A program made the translations under genes and the position numbers. Shown piece by piece: positions 17,191 through 28,135 of a stretch of DNA of 64,000 bases (position 1 is its first letter; each line of letters opens with the position of its first letter). The notes under the pieces were generated by a model. It ran no database searches. It was not told the DNA's origin and saw only the letters and a program-made list of their open reading frames with translations. This DNA is from Nannochloropsis salina CCMP1776 (Eukaryota; Sar; Eustigmatophyceae; Eustigmatales; Monodopsidaceae), in assembly GCA_004565275.1 (NCBI GenBank), contig SDOX01000005.1, forward strand, positions 780,765-844,764, read 5' to 3'.

Positions 17191-19848
17191 ATGGCGGTGG
17201 TAGGAATCGACCTGGGGAATCTCAACATCGTAATTGCGCAGGCTCAACGTGGCGGTGTGGACGTAATTCTTAATGAAAACTCCAACCGACAGAACCCAAA
17301 CTTGGTCTCTATTTCGGACAAGCAGCGTTTCGTTGGTGAACAGGCCCTGACGCTGGCCAGGTCGAATTACAAGAACACCATCTACGCCACAAAGCGTTTT
17401 ATCGGAAAACAGTACGATGAACCAGACGTACAGAAAGAGATTCAGTCACTGCCATGTAAGGTGGTGAAACTGCCCTCGGGGGGGGTCGGGTATGAGGTGA
17501 CATACGGCGGGGAGGTCACTGTGCTGTCACCCGAGCAGGTAGTGGCCATGCTCTTCGCCAAAGTCAATGACATCGTTAAGGCCGCAAACAACAACGTGGC
17601 TATCGCCGAGGCTGTAGTAGCCATTCCTGGGTGGTTTACAGACGCGCAACGTCGTGCCGTTTTGGATGCGGCGGACATCGCAGGTTTGAACGTGTTGCGT
17701 CTCATGCACGAGTCCACCGCTGTAGCGCTTTCGTATGGCATCTACAAGTCTGTCCGCAACTTGTTCCACGAAAGCGACCCACAACATGTCCTCTTTGTTG
17801 ATTTGGGTCATTCGAATTTTTGTGCGTCCGTGGTGGCGTTCATCCAGGGGAAGTTGATTGTCAAGTCAGCTGTTTACGACAGGAGTCTGGGAGGGCGGGA
17901 CTTCGACCAGCAGATCGTGGATTTCATGGCAGAGCAGTTCGTTTCTAAGTACAAACAAGACCCCCGAGAGCACCCCAAGGCATTGCTGAAATTGCAGGCG
18001 GCAGCAGAAAAGGCGAAGAAGACTCTGTCCCCAGCGGGCGTGTCGGAGGCATCCATTTCGGTGGAGTGCGTTTTGGAGGACACGGACTTGAACACGGCCT
18101 TGTCATTGGAGGAATTCGAGAAGCGCGCACAGCCCCTTCTCGCTCGTTTAGACGGTCCCATCATGCAGGCAATGGCTGAGGCGGGAGTATTGCCCGAACA
18201 GCTCGCTAACGTCGAGGTAGTGGGCGGTGGCACGCGCGTGAACTCTGTCAAATTGCACATCGCGGCCTTGCTGAAGCTGGACAAGAATAAGCTGAACTAT
18301 GGCTTGAGCACCACGTTAAATGCAGACGAGGCCGTATCCCGAGGCTGTGCTTTGCAAGCAGCCATTCTCTCGTCGCGCTTCCAGGTCAAACCCTTCGAGG
18401 TTCTCGAGGCATGTCCCTATCCGATCAAGCTGAGTTGGGAGGAAGAGGCCTCGACCACACCTATGGACGAGGACGAAACAGGAGCGGGGGGCGAGGGTGA
18501 TGATGGAGCCGTTAAGGCAGGAGATAATTCGGTGCTACTCTTCAAGCGCAACGACAGGGTGCCCAATCAGCGCCGGATCACCTTCCGGAGGGACGCCGAC
18601 TTCACCGTCACGGCGGCGTACGAGGACTCCGGCGTGTCCCTTCTGCCCCCAGGCACGAAGACGGAGATCGCATCCTTCCGAGTGGCGATTCCGAAAGAGC
18701 ACCAAGGGCTCGGGGCGAAGACGAAGGTCCGTCTGAGTCTCGTGTACAACTTGCACGGTGTCCTAGTGATGACGCAGGCCCAACTCATGGAGGAGGTTCA
18801 GACGGTGCCACCAGCCAGCGCAGGAGCGGAGACTGGGAAGGCGGAGCCCGGCGAAGAGGGTATGAAGGCCGCAGAGGCTGCGGGGGACGGAGTGGGGGGG
18901 GGTGACACAGCTGCGGAAGCTGCTTCGGCCATGGAAGAGGAAAAGAAAGAGGACCAGCCTGCGAAGCCGGAAACGGTTGCGGCGACAGCGACAAACGAGG
19001 CGGCCAAACAGAAGAAGAAGTATAAGACTCATTCTCTGGGTGTGGTGACGAAGGCGCCGGGCCTTGTCAAATCGGAGAAGGACGCGTTTGTAGAAATAGA
19101 GGCCCAGATGGAGCAACAGGACCGCATCATTCGTGAGACTGCCGACACACGCAACGCTCTGGAGTCCTACATTTATGATCTGAAGGCCAAGTTGGGGGAC
19201 AGCCTCAAGCCGTACGTGCAAGACGAGGCCGCCACGGCCTTCAACGCCCAGCTGGAGGAGGTGGAGGAGTGGCTGTACGGCGATGAGGGCTTCGACTCGA
19301 CCAAGTCCATCTACGCGGGGAAGCTCGCCACCCTCCGAGCACTCGGCGATCCCATCCAAGTGCGGATGGACGAGGCCAGCAAGCGGGAGCCGGCTCGCAT
19401 TGAATTCTGCCGGCAGGTTGAGGAGTACAAGACGCTTGTCAAGTCGACAGAGGAGAAGTACAGCCACATCACGGATGAGGAACGCAATAAAGTCCGTGAG
19501 GAGGTGAATGGAGCGGAGTCCTGGCTCTTCGACCTACTTGCCAAGCAGAACGAGCTACCGTCCCACGTGGATCCAGTTTTGACGGTGGGTGCCATCAAGG
19601 AGCGACAGAATGCTTTAGCACACGCCGTTTTGCCAGTAATGAACCGCCCAAAACCGCCGGCCCCGGCCCCAGCGCCAGCTCCTTCACCCTCTGCAACGAG
19701 TGGTGTTGAAGACAAAACGGGCCCGGAAAGCAAGGGCGATGGTGTCGAGGCAACAACCAAGGAGGGAGCGACGGAACCAACCGCCATGGATGAAGGTGGT
19801 GCAACCGCTGCAGAGAATGAACAGACTTCCATGGACACCGCCTCTTGA
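17191..19848 (+). CDS. HSP110/SSE-type Hsp70-family chaperone
   Basis: Nucleotide-exchange factor and holdase that works with cytosolic Hsp70. The N-terminal Hsp70-like ATPase domain shows MAVVGIDLGNLNIVIAQAQRG, the phosphate loop VLFVDLGHSNFCASVVAF and the adenosine motif VEVVGGGTRVNSVK. The divergence from true Hsp70 (GIDLGNLN rather than GIDLGTTN) is the HSP110 signature. A beta-domain follows, then an acidic/Ala-rich loop (residues about 530-620) and the C-terminal helical domain (KLGDSLKPYVQ, WLYGDEGFDSTKSIY). The protein is 885 aa, near the 700-860 usual for Sse1/HSPA4, with an extended Pro/Ala and acidic tail ending TSMDTAS. There is no ER-retention signal or presequence, so it is cytosolic. 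The start ATG follows GACTAAC and begins the conserved VVGIDLG block, so it is secure. Single exon. Confidence 0.93.
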   Translation: MAVVGIDLGNLNIVIAQAQRGGVDVILNENSNRQNPNLVSISDKQRFVGEQALTLARSNYKNTIYATKRFIGKQYDEPDVQKEIQSLPCKVVKLPSGGVGYEVTYGGEVTVLSPEQVVAMLFAKVNDIVKAANNNVAIAEAVVAIPGWFTDAQRRAVLDAADIAGLNVLRLMHESTAVALSYGIYKSVRNLFHESDPQHVLFVDLGHSNFCASVVAFIQGKLIVKSAVYDRSLGGRDFDQQIVDFMAEQFVSKYKQDPREHPKALLKLQAAAEKAKKTLSPAGVSEASISVECVLEDTDLNTALSLEEFEKRAQPLLARLDGPIMQAMAEAGVLPEQLANVEVVGGGTRVNSVKLHIAALLKLDKNKLNYGLSTTLNADEAVSRGCALQAAILSSRFQVKPFEVLEACPYPIKLSWEEEASTTPMDEDETGAGGEGDDGAVKAGDNSVLLFKRNDRVPNQRRITFRRDADFTVTAAYEDSGVSLLPPGTKTEIASFRVAIPKEHQGLGAKTKVRLSLVYNLHGVLVMTQAQLMEEVQTVPPASAGAETGKAEPGEEGMKAAEAAGDGVGGGDTAAEAASAMEEEKKEDQPAKPETVAATATNEAAKQKKKYKTHSLGVVTKAPGLVKSEKDAFVEIEAQMEQQDRIIRETADTRNALESYIYDLKAKLGDSLKPYVQDEAATAFNAQLEEVEEWLYGDEGFDSTKSIYAGKLATLRALGDPIQVRMDEASKREPARIEFCRQVEEYKTLVKSTEEKYSHITDEERNKVREEVNGAESWLFDLLAKQNELPSHVDPVLTVGAIKERQNALAHAVLPVMNRPKPPAPAPAPAPSPSATSGVEDKTGPESKGDGVEATTKEGATEPTAMDEGGATAAENEQTSMDTAS

Positions 19849-20886
19849 TCGTTGGGAGCGATAGGAAAAGGCTATCATGGTACCCTAGGGAGCAGTTAAC
19901 GTGCCAATCTGTGTGCGGCGCACCTATGGTGTTTTTCTGCATCCACGCATAAGTCGATTCTCATGGAGATTGGATCAGACGAGGAAGGAAGACATCTTTG
20001 ATTCAGGAACGTTGCACGCGTAGGTGAAATAAATGTTCGTACGCAGATTATACTCGCCAAACTAGTCCTTCCTTCTCTTTTTTTGCTTTATGCTTTACTT
20101 GATGCTTTATTTTACTCAAAAGACAACCACAAAAGCCATGGCAGTTTCCTTGTTCTTACCCTTGGTTTATTTATACTTTGACGTGTGATGAGTCCTTTCC
20201 GAATTAACACTAAAACACAAGAGCATACCCGTAGCTTGGGTGATGCTTTTTTGGTTTCGCCGAGGTACGGTAGCAGTTGTCATGATCTCAGCCACAGGAC
20301 ATTTAACTTTGTTGAACATGATACATATGGACATCATTTAATACACAAGATACTACCTTTGTCTTTCCACGGTTCAATTCAAGCAAGAGGAAAGGGAGGA
20401 AAAAATATGACAAGAAAAGGACCAGTGAATTAACATGATGCAATATTCTACACTGGGTCAACGCTGCACTCACATGTAAAGTAGCAATTTTCAAAAAACA
20501 CTTGAAAGAATAGATAGTTCATCAATTTCGCGATGTAATCTGACAGCACAATCCTTCTCCTTTTCGTCGCCATTTCCGTTTTCGCAAAAACCAAAGCTAC
20601 CCGGAAAACCGGTTGACGATGTGGATCGAGGCTCCGGCTACTAGCTCCCACACACGCCCACCGCACGTCATTAAAGCGCCCCAAAAAAAATGGCAACAGT
20701 TTGCCTGCTTTGCTTGAAGGTTCACACCTATATCATTTCACCATCTCTGCACGCTTAGATTCATAACCCGGAATCGCAGGACTTGACGGACGCAGTCTCA
20801 CGACAAGTGTCTCTCCTCGTGCCAGGATCACCGACCCTCATCTCCCTCGTTGCCATATCCTGCCCTCAAATTCACAAAGCTTCGTT
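19849..20886. other. Intergenic, HSP110 to NAPRT
   Basis: About 1 kb, AT-rich. It holds an AATAAA-like stretch near 20027 that could serve the HSP110 transcript. Short frames (20185-20433 plus, 20448-20696 minus) have no recognisable similarity. Confidence 0.4.
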
Positions 20887-22548
20887 ATGACAATGGCAGA
20901 CACGGGGAACGACCATGATACAGCCGTTGGCGCCAAATTATCACCGAAACCCTGGTCCAACACTCCGTCCCCGATGTCTTCGTACGTTCGGCCCATGCTC
21001 ACGGACATGTACCAGATAACGATGGTTTTCGCTTACTGGAAGCAAAAAAGACATGAGGACAGAGCTGTCTTTGAAGTCTTCTTTCGAAAGACTCCGTTTA
21101 AAGGCGAATTCGCCATCATGGCTGGTTTGGACGAGGTTTTGAAGTATCTTGCTAATTTCCGCTTTTCGAGTGAGGAGCTTGATTATTTGCGAGGGCAAAT
21201 CCCACACGCCGAGGAGGAATTTTTTACGTGGTTAGGCACCGTGGACTGTTCTTGTGTTAAGGTGTACGCGCTCCAGGATGGAACAACTTGTTTTGGAAAA
21301 GAACCATTGGTCCGTGTGGAGGGATCTCTCGCAGTTGCCCAGCTGCTCGAGACCACTCTCCTCAACCTACTCAACTACCCTTCCCTCATTGCGACGAATG
21401 CTGCCCGCCACAGGCTAGCCGTTGGATCTGACAAAGTTCTTTTTGAGTTTGGGTTGAGGCGTGCGCAAGGTCCTGACGGCGCAATGTCGGCGTCCAAGTA
21501 TTCCTACCTCGGGGGCTTCGATGGCACTAGCAATGTTCTTGCGGGACATCTGCTGGGAATCGCCATCAGCGGCACACACGCGCATGCGTACGTCCAGTCC
21601 TATGTGGGCTTAGATAGCCTTCAGACACCCTTTTTGCGGGGGCAAAACCTGGTTGAAAAGGCGCTGGCCTACCGATCCGCCCTAGGCTACTCCGAGAGCA
21701 ACGTGGGCGAGCTGGCAGCTTTTATCGCCTACGCCCAGTCCTGGCCAGACAATTTTCTCTGTCTCGTAGACACGTACGATACACTTAATTCTGGCGTTCC
21801 CAACTTCATGAGCGTTGCGTTGGCATTGTATGACCTGGGCTACTCGCCACTGGGCATACGGCTGGACTCGGGAGACCTCGCCTACCTATCTAAACGGATA
21901 AGAAAATGGTTCACTGAGGTGGCCTCAGCATATTCCCGCCCTGCGTTACAGATGCTGCGAATTGTCGCCTCAAACGACATCAACGAGGACGTGCTATACG
22001 CTCTTTCAAAGCAGGGACACTCCATCGATGCCTTTGGTGTAGGCACGCATCTTGTTACTTGTCAGGCTCAGCCAGCCCTGGGTTGCGTCTACAAGCTGGT
22101 GGAGATCAATGGGCAGCCTCGGATCAAGTTATCGAATGAGGTGGAGAAGGTGACACTGCCAAGCCGGAAGCATCTCTACCGTTTCTTCAACGAGAACGGC
22201 GTGGCGTTGGTAGATTTTATGACCAGGGATGGCGAGCCTGCGCCAAAGGAGGGACAGCGTCTTTTGTGTAGGCATCCCTTTGATTCTAAGAAGCGCGCCT
22301 ACGTGACACCCACGACGATAGTCCCTTTGCTGTCCCTCGTGTGGGACGGTCAGAAGGGTGGCATTCAGCCGGGGGCGTCGCGGACATTGGAAGAGAGCCG
22401 CACCCATGTCATGGGCCAGCTCAAGGAGATTCGAGAAGACGTGCTCCGACACATCAACCCAACCCCTTACAAAGTGTCAGTGAGCGAGGAGCTTCATGCC
22501 TTGCTTCATCAGCTTTGGGAACTTAACGCTCCGGTCGGTCAACTGTAA
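20887..22548 (+). CDS. NAPRT: Nicotinate phosphoribosyltransferase
   Basis: First step of the Preiss-Handler NAD salvage route: nicotinate plus PRPP to nicotinate mononucleotide. Recognised from MLTDMYQITMVFAYW, the substrate loop VFEVFFRKTPFKGEFAIMAG, LLNYPSLIATNAARHRL, FGLRRAQGPDGAMSASKYSY, AISGTHAHAY (the position of the family's regulatory His), LGIRLDSGDLAYLSK and IDAFGVGTHLVTCQ. Length is 553 aa, typical of animal/plant NAPRT. The first 35 residues (MTMADTGNDHDTAVGAK...) are a short unconserved lead; a second Met is at codon 3. No presequence is evident, so the enzyme is presumably cytosolic. Single exon; ends convergent with the glycolate-oxidase gene. Confidence 0.95.
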   Translation: MTMADTGNDHDTAVGAKLSPKPWSNTPSPMSSYVRPMLTDMYQITMVFAYWKQKRHEDRAVFEVFFRKTPFKGEFAIMAGLDEVLKYLANFRFSSEELDYLRGQIPHAEEEFFTWLGTVDCSCVKVYALQDGTTCFGKEPLVRVEGSLAVAQLLETTLLNLLNYPSLIATNAARHRLAVGSDKVLFEFGLRRAQGPDGAMSASKYSYLGGFDGTSNVLAGHLLGIAISGTHAHAYVQSYVGLDSLQTPFLRGQNLVEKALAYRSALGYSESNVGELAAFIAYAQSWPDNFLCLVDTYDTLNSGVPNFMSVALALYDLGYSPLGIRLDSGDLAYLSKRIRKWFTEVASAYSRPALQMLRIVASNDINEDVLYALSKQGHSIDAFGVGTHLVTCQAQPALGCVYKLVEINGQPRIKLSNEVEKVTLPSRKHLYRFFNENGVALVDFMTRDGEPAPKEGQRLLCRHPFDSKKRAYVTPTTIVPLLSLVWDGQKGGIQPGASRTLEESRTHVMGQLKEIREDVLRHINPTPYKVSVSEELHALLHQLWELNAPVGQL

Positions 22549-23351
22549 ATTTGTTCGCTTGAGAAAAAATTACAAGATGCAGAAATTGAAGGATGTTACA
22601 CAGATATTCCAAGTGTATACGCGGTGGATATAAAAGAAATCATAACAAAATATATCTCACTCTTTTTAAAGTTAAAGGAGGCCTCAATCAGTTGTCTGAA
22701 ATGCTCTCTTAGGCCATCCTCGAAATTCTGCGTACTGACCGTGAGCCTCGTCTCTGGAAAACGACCGGCGCAACTACCCAGTTGGTACAGCACTGTGAGA
22801 TTCAACGAAAAAATTCTTCCGGAGACCAGTGTGCTTGCTCACATTTTCCTTCTTCTCATCCGATTGTCTGCGGAATCTTTTCTCGTTTCTCCCCTCCCCC
22901 CGAGGCTTTACGCTTGGATCTGCCACCAGATTTTTCTGTGGTTGGCATTTAGAAGGCGAATGCTTCCCAAATACGGCGTCGAAATTACATAAATATTGTC
23001 TTTCCCTCTTAAACGTCCCGTTCTACTCCACAACCGCTCTTTGCACCTTTTGTACGCGTGGTGGCGCACAGTCTCCAATTATCCCGACTAGAAATGGCAC
23101 GAGAGACTGACGTGAGGCTTTGACTTCTAAGTCCGTGAATCGGAACAAGAATTCACACCGTCAATAGGTTCGTCCCCGTTTCACCACAGGCGGCCAAGAT
23201 GACCCCCCCCATTATGTGCTTTTCCGTCCCCCGCTACTCGAGAAAATTCCGACGCTCGATCTCTACTTGTCTTCTGTCTCAAGCCACCTCTCCAACGTAG
23301 TTATCACGCCTTCATATCCGTACTCCGCTGGCAGTAAACATTCTGCCCGAT
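22549..23351. other. Intergenic, between convergent NAPRT and glycolate-oxidase genes
   Basis: About 800 bases containing both 3' ends. Short frames on both strands show no motif. No repeat recognised. Confidence 0.4.
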
Positions 23352-24524
23352 CTAGATCTTGGATTGGTACGAGACCACATGCGTGACCATAGACCGCTGG
23401 ATATCCGAAAGCTTTGTGCACCCTGTCAGCTGCATGGCCATTTCGAACTCCTTCTTCAGGAGCTCTAGCACCTGATACACCCCGTCCTCCCCGCTGTGCG
23501 CCAAGCCCCAGAGAACGGGGCGGCCGATGAAGACGGCGCGAGCCCCCAGGGCCAGTGCCTTGAAAGCGTCCGTCCCGCGGCATACACCGCCGTCGAGGTA
23601 AACCTCACAGCGACCGTTGACGGCCTTCACGATATCAGGGAGGAGCTCGATGGTGGAGGCCACCGTGTCGAGCTGGCGCGCGCCGTGGTTCGAGACCCAG
23701 ATGGCGTCGACTCCGCACTGCATGGCCACGAGCGCGTCCTCCGGCGTCATGACCCCCTTCACCACGATGGGCAGGTTGCAAATGCTGCGCAACCACTGCA
23801 CATCCTTCCACTGCAGGGTTCGGTCGATAAGGGAGGCCACATAGGCGGCCAGGCCAGAGTCCTTTCCTCCGTCTTTGGTGCCCTCCGCGTGCGAGCCCCC
23901 TGCCCCCGCAAAGTTCGCCATGGTCAGGTGCGCCGGCAACTTGAAGCGGTTTCGAACATCTGCTTCCCGTCTTCCAAGGACGGGGGTGTCCACAGTGATT
24001 GCCAACGCCTTGTATCCTGCTCGCTCTGCGCGCCTGGCTAGCTCCGCCGTTAGCTCCCTATCTTTATAGACGTACAGCTGGAACCATTTAGGGATCGGGG
24101 CGGCCGCTGCCACGTCTTCGACTGATGTCGTCGACCAGGAAGATAATGTCATCAGTGTTTGCTGCCGAGCACATGCACGAGCTGTAGCCAACTCTCCTTC
24201 CGGGCTGGCCATCCGCTGCATCGCGGTGGGTGCAACACAGATAGGGAATGCCACGGGGTCTCCGAGGACAGTAGTCCGGGTGTCCACATGACTTACATCC
24301 CGAAGAATGCGGGGCCGCATGCGCAGGCGTTCGAAAGCCGCTCGATTTTCTCGTAATGTTATCATGTCGTTGGCTCCGCTAGCATAATAATCGAAAGCAT
24401 TTTTGGGGAGGGTCGCTTTCGCGTAGGCCTCGAACTCTCTGATGTTGACAGGCTCGGGCCCTGCCCCGGTAGGCGTCCTCACTGTCTCTTCCGCTGCACC
24501 CATTGGGTGATTCACGAAGTCCAT
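23352..24524 (-). CDS. FMN-dependent (S)-2-hydroxy-acid oxidase, glycolate oxidase type
   Basis: Oxidises glycolate or L-lactate to the 2-oxo acid; in algae this serves photorespiration. The alpha/beta-barrel motifs are all present: AFDYYASGANDMITL, the FMN-binding PICVAPTAMQRMA, WFQLYVYKDRELT, ALAITVDTPVLGRREADVRN, LPIVVKGVMTPEDA and the active-site His-Arg in WVSNHGARQLD, then VYLDGGVCRGTDAFKALALGA and IGRPVLWGLA. At 390 aa it is slightly longer than plant enzymes (about 365). A Gly/Lys-rich loop-4 segment (GGSHAEGTKDGGKDSG) is family-variable. The last three residues are SKI, a plausible variant peroxisomal targeting signal type 1. The start at 24524 lies 20-30 residues before the conserved VNIREFEAYAK. 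Whether glycolate or lactate is preferred cannot be told from sequence alone. Confidence 0.93.
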   Translation of the reverse strand: MDFVNHPMGAAEETVRTPTGAGPEPVNIREFEAYAKATLPKNAFDYYASGANDMITLRENRAAFERLRMRPRILRDVSHVDTRTTVLGDPVAFPICVAPTAMQRMASPEGELATARACARQQTLMTLSSWSTTSVEDVAAAAPIPKWFQLYVYKDRELTAELARRAERAGYKALAITVDTPVLGRREADVRNRFKLPAHLTMANFAGAGGSHAEGTKDGGKDSGLAAYVASLIDRTLQWKDVQWLRSICNLPIVVKGVMTPEDALVAMQCGVDAIWVSNHGARQLDTVASTIELLPDIVKAVNGRCEVYLDGGVCRGTDAFKALALGARAVFIGRPVLWGLAHSGEDGVYQVLELLKKEFEMAMQLTGCTKLSDIQRSMVTHVVSYQSKI

Positions 24525-25750
24525 CGTTCACAGACAAGTTTGATTGACTTCTGTCTGTGATATATAAATGGATCATCAAGTGAGCAAGCATCTTCAGTCG
24601 AAGCACATACTTACTGCGTGCATTTTACTTATGAATTTTTCGCTTTTGATAAAAGTAACACCTAAGATAAGTTCCTTATGAGGAACCAGAATCAGTGCCT
24701 CATCGATTGTCCACAGTGTTTTTGCCTTTACCCCATGCATGAGAGAGTCCTTGCAGGGGTCGGCACGGGCTTGTGTCAGAGCGTAGGGTGGGGAGGTCTG
24801 CTCAAACACTCGTGTCCAATCTGTCCGATCCAAATCAGACCATCGCACCAACCTGCCCCTTCGCTGACAAAGACGGAAAGAAATGTGGCTGCCCAAGAGG
24901 AATATTGAAATTTCGCTCAAAGCGCACAAGTAGGAATAGTCGTTGCAGACATACAAAGATCTTAGTGGTGTACTTTCCACGCAAACGTGGCTTGTCGGCT
25001 TTCCCCGCGGCCGGAGATCGCTACTCGGCGATCCTTGCTGCATCATGTCCACCCCAACGCCTCAGAAAGTCATCATCTTCGTTTGCTAATGGGGTGGTTT
25101 TCATAGGGCCGATAACATGCTGAGCGAGTATGAGGTATATTTCCATAAAAGTCCTCCCGGAAAGACTGGGGACGACCATTCAATCGGCAATTTCAATTGC
25201 TGCACTGGGTAGGGAGGTTGTGTGGGTTGGCATCCCTTGCGACAACTGTGAACTTTTTCGCGGTTTTCACCTTCTGTGCCGCGTGACACGAACCAAAAAA
25301 ATGGAACCATTTGTGGTCAACTACCAACTTATTCTTCCCTTGTATATTCTAGAGTGGGCACAAACGCCCTTCCTCAGGCATGCGTAGTGCTTGCAACTCG
25401 TCCCTCCTTAGTCGAGTGTGACGGCACTATCGCTGCTGGCAGAGAGGGCCGCAAGCTCGTATATGTCTGATAAAAGTCGTACTCTTCGTCGTTACCTAAG
25501 CATGGCATCCTCTCCATGCACGCCTCTTTGCTCGCTATACAACAACCAAAGATTTTCCAGGTGTCACTCTTACCGCTATTGGTACCTCTGTCTTCCCTAT
25601 TACCTTATTACTCGCCCTAAACCTGTTTCACAGCGGATATCATTGTACCAATAGCAGGGTTTGAGTTTCCGCTCTTCCTCTCAATATAAGAACTCGATGG
25701 CTCGCCGAACTGCTTCCTCGAAGATCGGTGCTTGTATGCGTGGATCAGAT
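24525..25750. other. Intergenic, upstream of glycolate oxidase and downstream of FtsH
   Basis: About 1.2 kb between two minus-strand genes: the promoter side of the oxidase gene and the 3' side of FtsH. Several short plus-strand frames (24678-25470) overlap each other and show no recognisable domain. A small undetected gene cannot be excluded. Confidence 0.4.
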
Positions 25751-28135
25751 TCACGCTGCTGGGGCATCGGGAGAGGACGCGGGGGCCGCAGGCGCGACAG
25801 AAGCTCCTCCACCACCACCTGCGCCAATAAGACGAGAGGCGCCCATAACCTTGTCGGCTTCGCTTTCCATGCGGCCCTTTACCTCGCGGGAAAAACGAAT
25901 GTTGGTTCCCGACTTCCATCCTGGCATCTGGTCCGGGTAGTACGGCAGGTCGCCCATCTTGCTGTCGTTGGGGTATACGGCGTAAGGCACCATCTGTACC
26001 TGGTACTCCAAAAGCATGAAGGCGAACTCCTCCGCCGTCACGGTCTCCTGCTCCACAAGTCGATCCGCCAGCGCGTAGAGGAGCTCCATATTCTTCTGGA
26101 GCACGTCCTTGGCCAAATTGTAGGCGTTGGAAACAAGGCGCTCCACCTCGTCGTCCACCTCCTTCTTGAGAGACTGCGACCACTCTGTCACCCCCTCGGC
26201 CATGCGCCGGCCCATGAACACGGGGCCCGACTCCCCGATCCCCAGAGGGCCCACGGTGTCGCTCATGCCGAACTGCGTGACCATGCGCTTGGCGATGTTG
26301 GCCACCTGTTGGATGTCATTCATCGCGCCCGTCGTGACCTGATCCGCTCCAAAAATCAGCTCCTCCGCCAAGCGACCTCCCAAGGCCACCGCGAGCTGGG
26401 CCTCCAGGTACTGGCGAGTGTACATGCTACTTTCCAGCCGGTCCTCGTTGGGGGCGAAGAAAGTCAACCCACCAGCCCCATTCGACCGAGGGATGATCGT
26501 CACCTTCTGGACCATGTCGTAGTCAGGGATGACAGCCCCGACAATCGCGTGGCCGGCCTCGTGGAAGGCGACAAGCTCCTTGCGCAGCGCCGGGACGTCC
26601 GCCCCTCGCTTCTCCAGCCCCACCAAGACACGGTCCACCGCGTTGTCGATCTCCTCCCACCCCACGTACGACTTGTCTGCGCGCGCGGCCGAGATGGCCG
26701 CCTCGTTCATGATGTTCTGCAGGGAGGCGCCGGAAAAGCCTGGTGTGCGGCGAGAAATAGATTCGAGGTCTACGTCGGGGGCGAGGGGCTTCCCCTTCGA
26801 GTGCACCTTCAGGATAGCCGTGCGGCCCTTGAAATCCGGCAAGTCCACTGTGACGCGACGATCGAAGCGGCCCGGGCGGAGCAAGGCCTGATCCAAGACG
26901 TCTGCACGATTGGTGGCGGCGATGACGATGATCCCGGGGTTGCCCTCGAAGCCGTCCATCTCGGTCAGCAGCTGGTTCAGGGTCTGCTCCCGCTCGTCGT
27001 TCCCTCCGGCAAAGCCCGCCCCGCGCTGACGGCCCACGGCATCAATCTCGTCGATAAAAATGATGCACGGTGCGTTCTTCTTCGCCTGTTCGAACATATC
27101 GCGCACACGCGAGGCACCAACCCCCACAAACATCTCAACAAACTCCGAGCCGGCGGCCGAGATGAAGGGCACGCCCGACTCCCCCGCGACGGCTTTCGCC
27201 AGCAGTGTCTTACCCGTCCCGGGGGGTCCGTCCAAGATCACCCCGCGAGGGATCTTTGCGCCGACGTCCGTGTATTTTTCGGGGTTCTTGAGGAAGTCAA
27301 CTACCTCAGTCAGCTCCATTTTCGCGCCATCACAGCCAGCAACGTTGTCGAAGGTGACGCCGGTGTCGGGGGTCAGCATGATCTTGGCCGACGACTTGGA
27401 AAACTCCATCGGCCCTTGGCCGCCCATGCCAGGCATTCCACCAGGTCCTGCACCGCCGCCGGCTCCCGACCCGCCCCGGCGGGCCAAAAAGAAGAGCCCC
27501 AGGAAGAGGAGGCCGGGGAAGAGGATGGACTGGAAGAAGTTAAAGCCGTCGGCCTTGGGCTGTTCGGGGAGCACTGTTACGTCCACCATCTTCTGCGTCA
27601 GGGTCGCGAGAAGGTCAGGGTCATTCGGCAGGGCGTCCAGGCGGTAGCGCTGACCGTCCGTGTCCGTGGCGACCAATTTTTGTCCGTCCGCCGAAAACGT
27701 GACTTTCTCGATCTGTCCTTTCTCCACCATGTCCAAGAAGTCACTGTAGCGCACCAGTGACGGCACGCCTGCTTGTCTGTTCATGCTTTGCTGAAGTGCA
27801 GGAGGTGCGTCCGCAGCTTGCGCGGCCTGGGGCGCAAGACCGGAGAAGAGGCCGAGGGCAGTCATAGCCAAAGCGGTGGCCTTGCTGGGGCACACGCCGT
27901 TGAGGCAAGGACCTTCCTTCATGGTCAGAACGCGGGAACCAAAGCTGTTGCTGCTTCGACTGCTGCGACGTGCCATTTCGGAAGTGCGGGCCAGCCGAGT
28001 GTTTCCAATAAAGGCTTTTGTCGACTGGATATTCCGACGAACAGCAAGAGCTTCCTGGCTCATCACCAGGTAGAGCAACGCCACAGGTACGCAGCGCCGG
28101 GCGCGCTTCATGACGGACCTCAAGTTAAGTCCCAT
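25751..28135 (-). CDS. FTSH: Thylakoid FtsH AAA+ zinc metalloprotease
   Basis: Membrane-bound ATP-dependent protease that degrades damaged photosystem proteins. Order in the 794-aa product: a secretory-type stretch ([16 protein letters not shown]) and a basic transit segment; a second, thylakoid-transfer-like hydrophobic segment ending AAQAADAP (about 86-110); the lumenal FtsH domain ([18 protein letters not shown]); one transmembrane helix ([17 protein letters not shown], 204-220); AAA+ core with Walker A GPPGTGKT (303-310), Walker [12 protein letters not shown] and the second region of homology; and the zinc site HEAGH (525-529). The Gly-rich linker after the membrane helix is typical of the family. 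The layered presequence fits a thylakoid protein that is nucleus-encoded and crosses extra plastid envelopes. It most resembles the FtsH2/8 (type B) group, by inference. A long open frame on the opposite strand is a composition artefact. Confidence 0.95.
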   Translation of the reverse strand: MGLNLRSVMKRARRCVPVALLYLVMSQEALAVRRNIQSTKAFIGNTRLARTSEMARRSSRSSNSFGSRVLTMKEGPCLNGVCPSKATALAMTALGLFSGLAPQAAQAADAPPALQQSMNRQAGVPSLVRYSDFLDMVEKGQIEKVTFSADGQKLVATDTDGQRYRLDALPNDPDLLATLTQKMVDVTVLPEQPKADGFNFFQSILFPGLLFLGLFFLARRGGSGAGGGAGPGGMPGMGGQGPMEFSKSSAKIMLTPDTGVTFDNVAGCDGAKMELTEVVDFLKNPEKYTDVGAKIPRGVILDGPPGTGKTLLAKAVAGESGVPFISAAGSEFVEMFVGVGASRVRDMFEQAKKNAPCIIFIDEIDAVGRQRGAGFAGGNDEREQTLNQLLTEMDGFEGNPGIIVIAATNRADVLDQALLRPGRFDRRVTVDLPDFKGRTAILKVHSKGKPLAPDVDLESISRRTPGFSGASLQNIMNEAAISAARADKSYVGWEEIDNAVDRVLVGLEKRGADVPALRKELVAFHEAGHAIVGAVIPDYDMVQKVTIIPRSNGAGGLTFFAPNEDRLESSMYTRQYLEAQLAVALGGRLAEELIFGADQVTTGAMNDIQQVANIAKRMVTQFGMSDTVGPLGIGESGPVFMGRRMAEGVTEWSQSLKKEVDDEVERLVSNAYNLAKDVLQKNMELLYALADRLVEQETVTAEEFAFMLLEYQVQMVPYAVYPNDSKMGDLPYYPDQMPGWKSGTNIRFSREVKGRMESEADKVMGASRLIGAGGGGGASVAPAAPASSPDAPAA

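Noticed and set aside
25661-27760. A 699-codon open frame on the plus strand opposite FtsH.
   Set aside because: It is fully antisense to a certain gene, rich in Arg/His/Leu/Val as expected from reverse-complementing GC-biased codons, and has no domain.
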